Source: Candidatus Cloacimonadota bacterium
Lineage (GTDB): Bacteria; Cloacimonadota; Cloacimonadia; JGIOTU-2
Length of the DNA: 6,942 nt
Assembly (NCBI GenBank): GCA_021160355.1
Contig: JAGHCS010000236.1
Span: 1 to 6,942, forward strand
Direction: 5' to 3'
Numbering within the stretch: position 1 is the stretch's first letter; each line of letters starts with the position of its first letter. The position numbers were made by a program, and so were the translations under genes. This document shows positions 6,581-6,942 of this stretch, in pieces. Under the pieces are notes generated by a model. The model did no database searches. It saw only the letters and a list, made by a program, of their open reading frames with translations, and was not told the origin of the DNA.

Positions 6581-6942
6581 GTGCATATTATATCAGGCTC
6601 ATACAAAGGGCACAAAATATCTGTTCCAAAGAATGCTGTCCGACCAACTATGGATAAGGTTCGGGAAGCAATTTTCGCAATTATCCGAAGTGACGTAGCA
6701 CACGCACAAGTGCTTGATCTATTTGCAGGAAGCGGAAGTCTCGGATTGGAAGCTCTCAGCGAAGGTTCAGAACGATGCGATTTTGTGGAAAACTCATACC
6801 AGGTTATTAAAATTCTTAAAAAAAATATTACTGCTCTTACTCTTGAAAAAGCTGCCCAAATACATAATTGTTCTGTTTTCAGCTATCTAAATAAGTGTAC
6901 TAAAATATACGACTTAATATTCTTTGATCCTCCATATAAAAG
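6581..6942 (+). CDS. rsmD: 16S rRNA (guanine-N2)-methyltransferase RsmD (3' end outside window)
   Basis: RsmD transfers a methyl group from S-adenosylmethionine to N2 of G966 (E. coli numbering) of 16S rRNA during small-subunit assembly. The first 120 codons are visible and run off the right edge. The start is the GTG at 6581: the product then begins HIISGSYKGHKI, matching the usual RsmD N-terminus, and no other start lies between it and the secF stop. The next Met (residue 24, ATG at 6650) falls inside the conserved RPT-D-VREA segment and is too late. Seen motifs are RPTMDKVREAIF (21-32, usually RPTTDRVREALF), the SAM-binding LDLFAGSGSLGLEAL (45-59) and the catalytic DPPY (116-119) near the cut. 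Only 18 bases separate it from secF, in the same frame, and there is no Shine-Dalgarno sequence at proper spacing, so translation probably depends on ribosomes arriving from secF. The family assignment is firm despite truncation. Confidence 0.93.
   Translation, partial: MHIISGSYKGHKISVPKNAVRPTMDKVREAIFAIIRSDVAHAQVLDLFAGSGSLGLEALSEGSERCDFVENSYQVIKILKKNITALTLEKAAQIHNCSVFSYLNKCTKIYDLIFFDPPYK

Noticed and set aside
6456..6698. Plus-strand open frame spanning the secF-rsmD junction
   Set aside because: It is out of frame with both well-supported genes and shows no family signature.

Overview
The window is a compact, entirely plus-strand stretch of an AT-rich bacterial genome. It holds five genes: two sensor histidine kinases in tandem (the first cut by the left edge), then secD, secF and the 5' part of rsmD (cut by the right edge). 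No tRNA, rRNA, CRISPR array, insertion sequence or phage gene was seen, and no gap between genes exceeds 147 bases.

Organism: SecD and SecF as separate proteins plus a bacterial-type RsmD indicate a bacterium. Low G+C, an acidic Ala/Glu/Ser/Asp linker in SecD, and Cache- and GAF-sensor kinases with an HDxTNDL phosphoacceptor box would fit an uncultivated anaerobic lineage such as the FCB group (for example Cloacimonadota). That placement is a low-confidence inference; no marker in the window settles it.

Left half (1-3565), signalling. The first kinase ends with the tail of a PAS domain, a GAF domain and a histidine-kinase transmitter. The second is a complete membrane receptor: TM, periplasmic dCache-like domain, TM, HAMP, PAS, transmitter. 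Their last 214 codons align without any gap at about 70% amino-acid identity (hand count), while their sensor halves are unrelated. They look like one transmitter module attached to two different input modules. A 37-base gap with a good ribosome binding site separates them, so they are probably co-transcribed. No response regulator lies in the window.

Right half (3713-6942), housekeeping. After a 147-base AT-rich gap, the likely promoter region, come secD and secF, the proton-motive-force-driven accessory subunits of the Sec translocon. They are 12 bases apart, and the secF ribosome binding site overlaps the secD stop codon. rsmD (16S rRNA guanine-N2 methyltransferase) starts at a GTG only 18 bases after the secF stop and in the same reading frame. 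The three probably form one transcript.

Most of the window is ordinary. The points worth a second look are the duplicated or shuffled transmitter module, a composition shift inside the second kinase, a Val in place of the usual acidic residue in a conserved SecF motif, the SecD linker, and the in-frame secF/rsmD junction with no Shine-Dalgarno sequence. I found no convincing evidence of a previously undescribed system.
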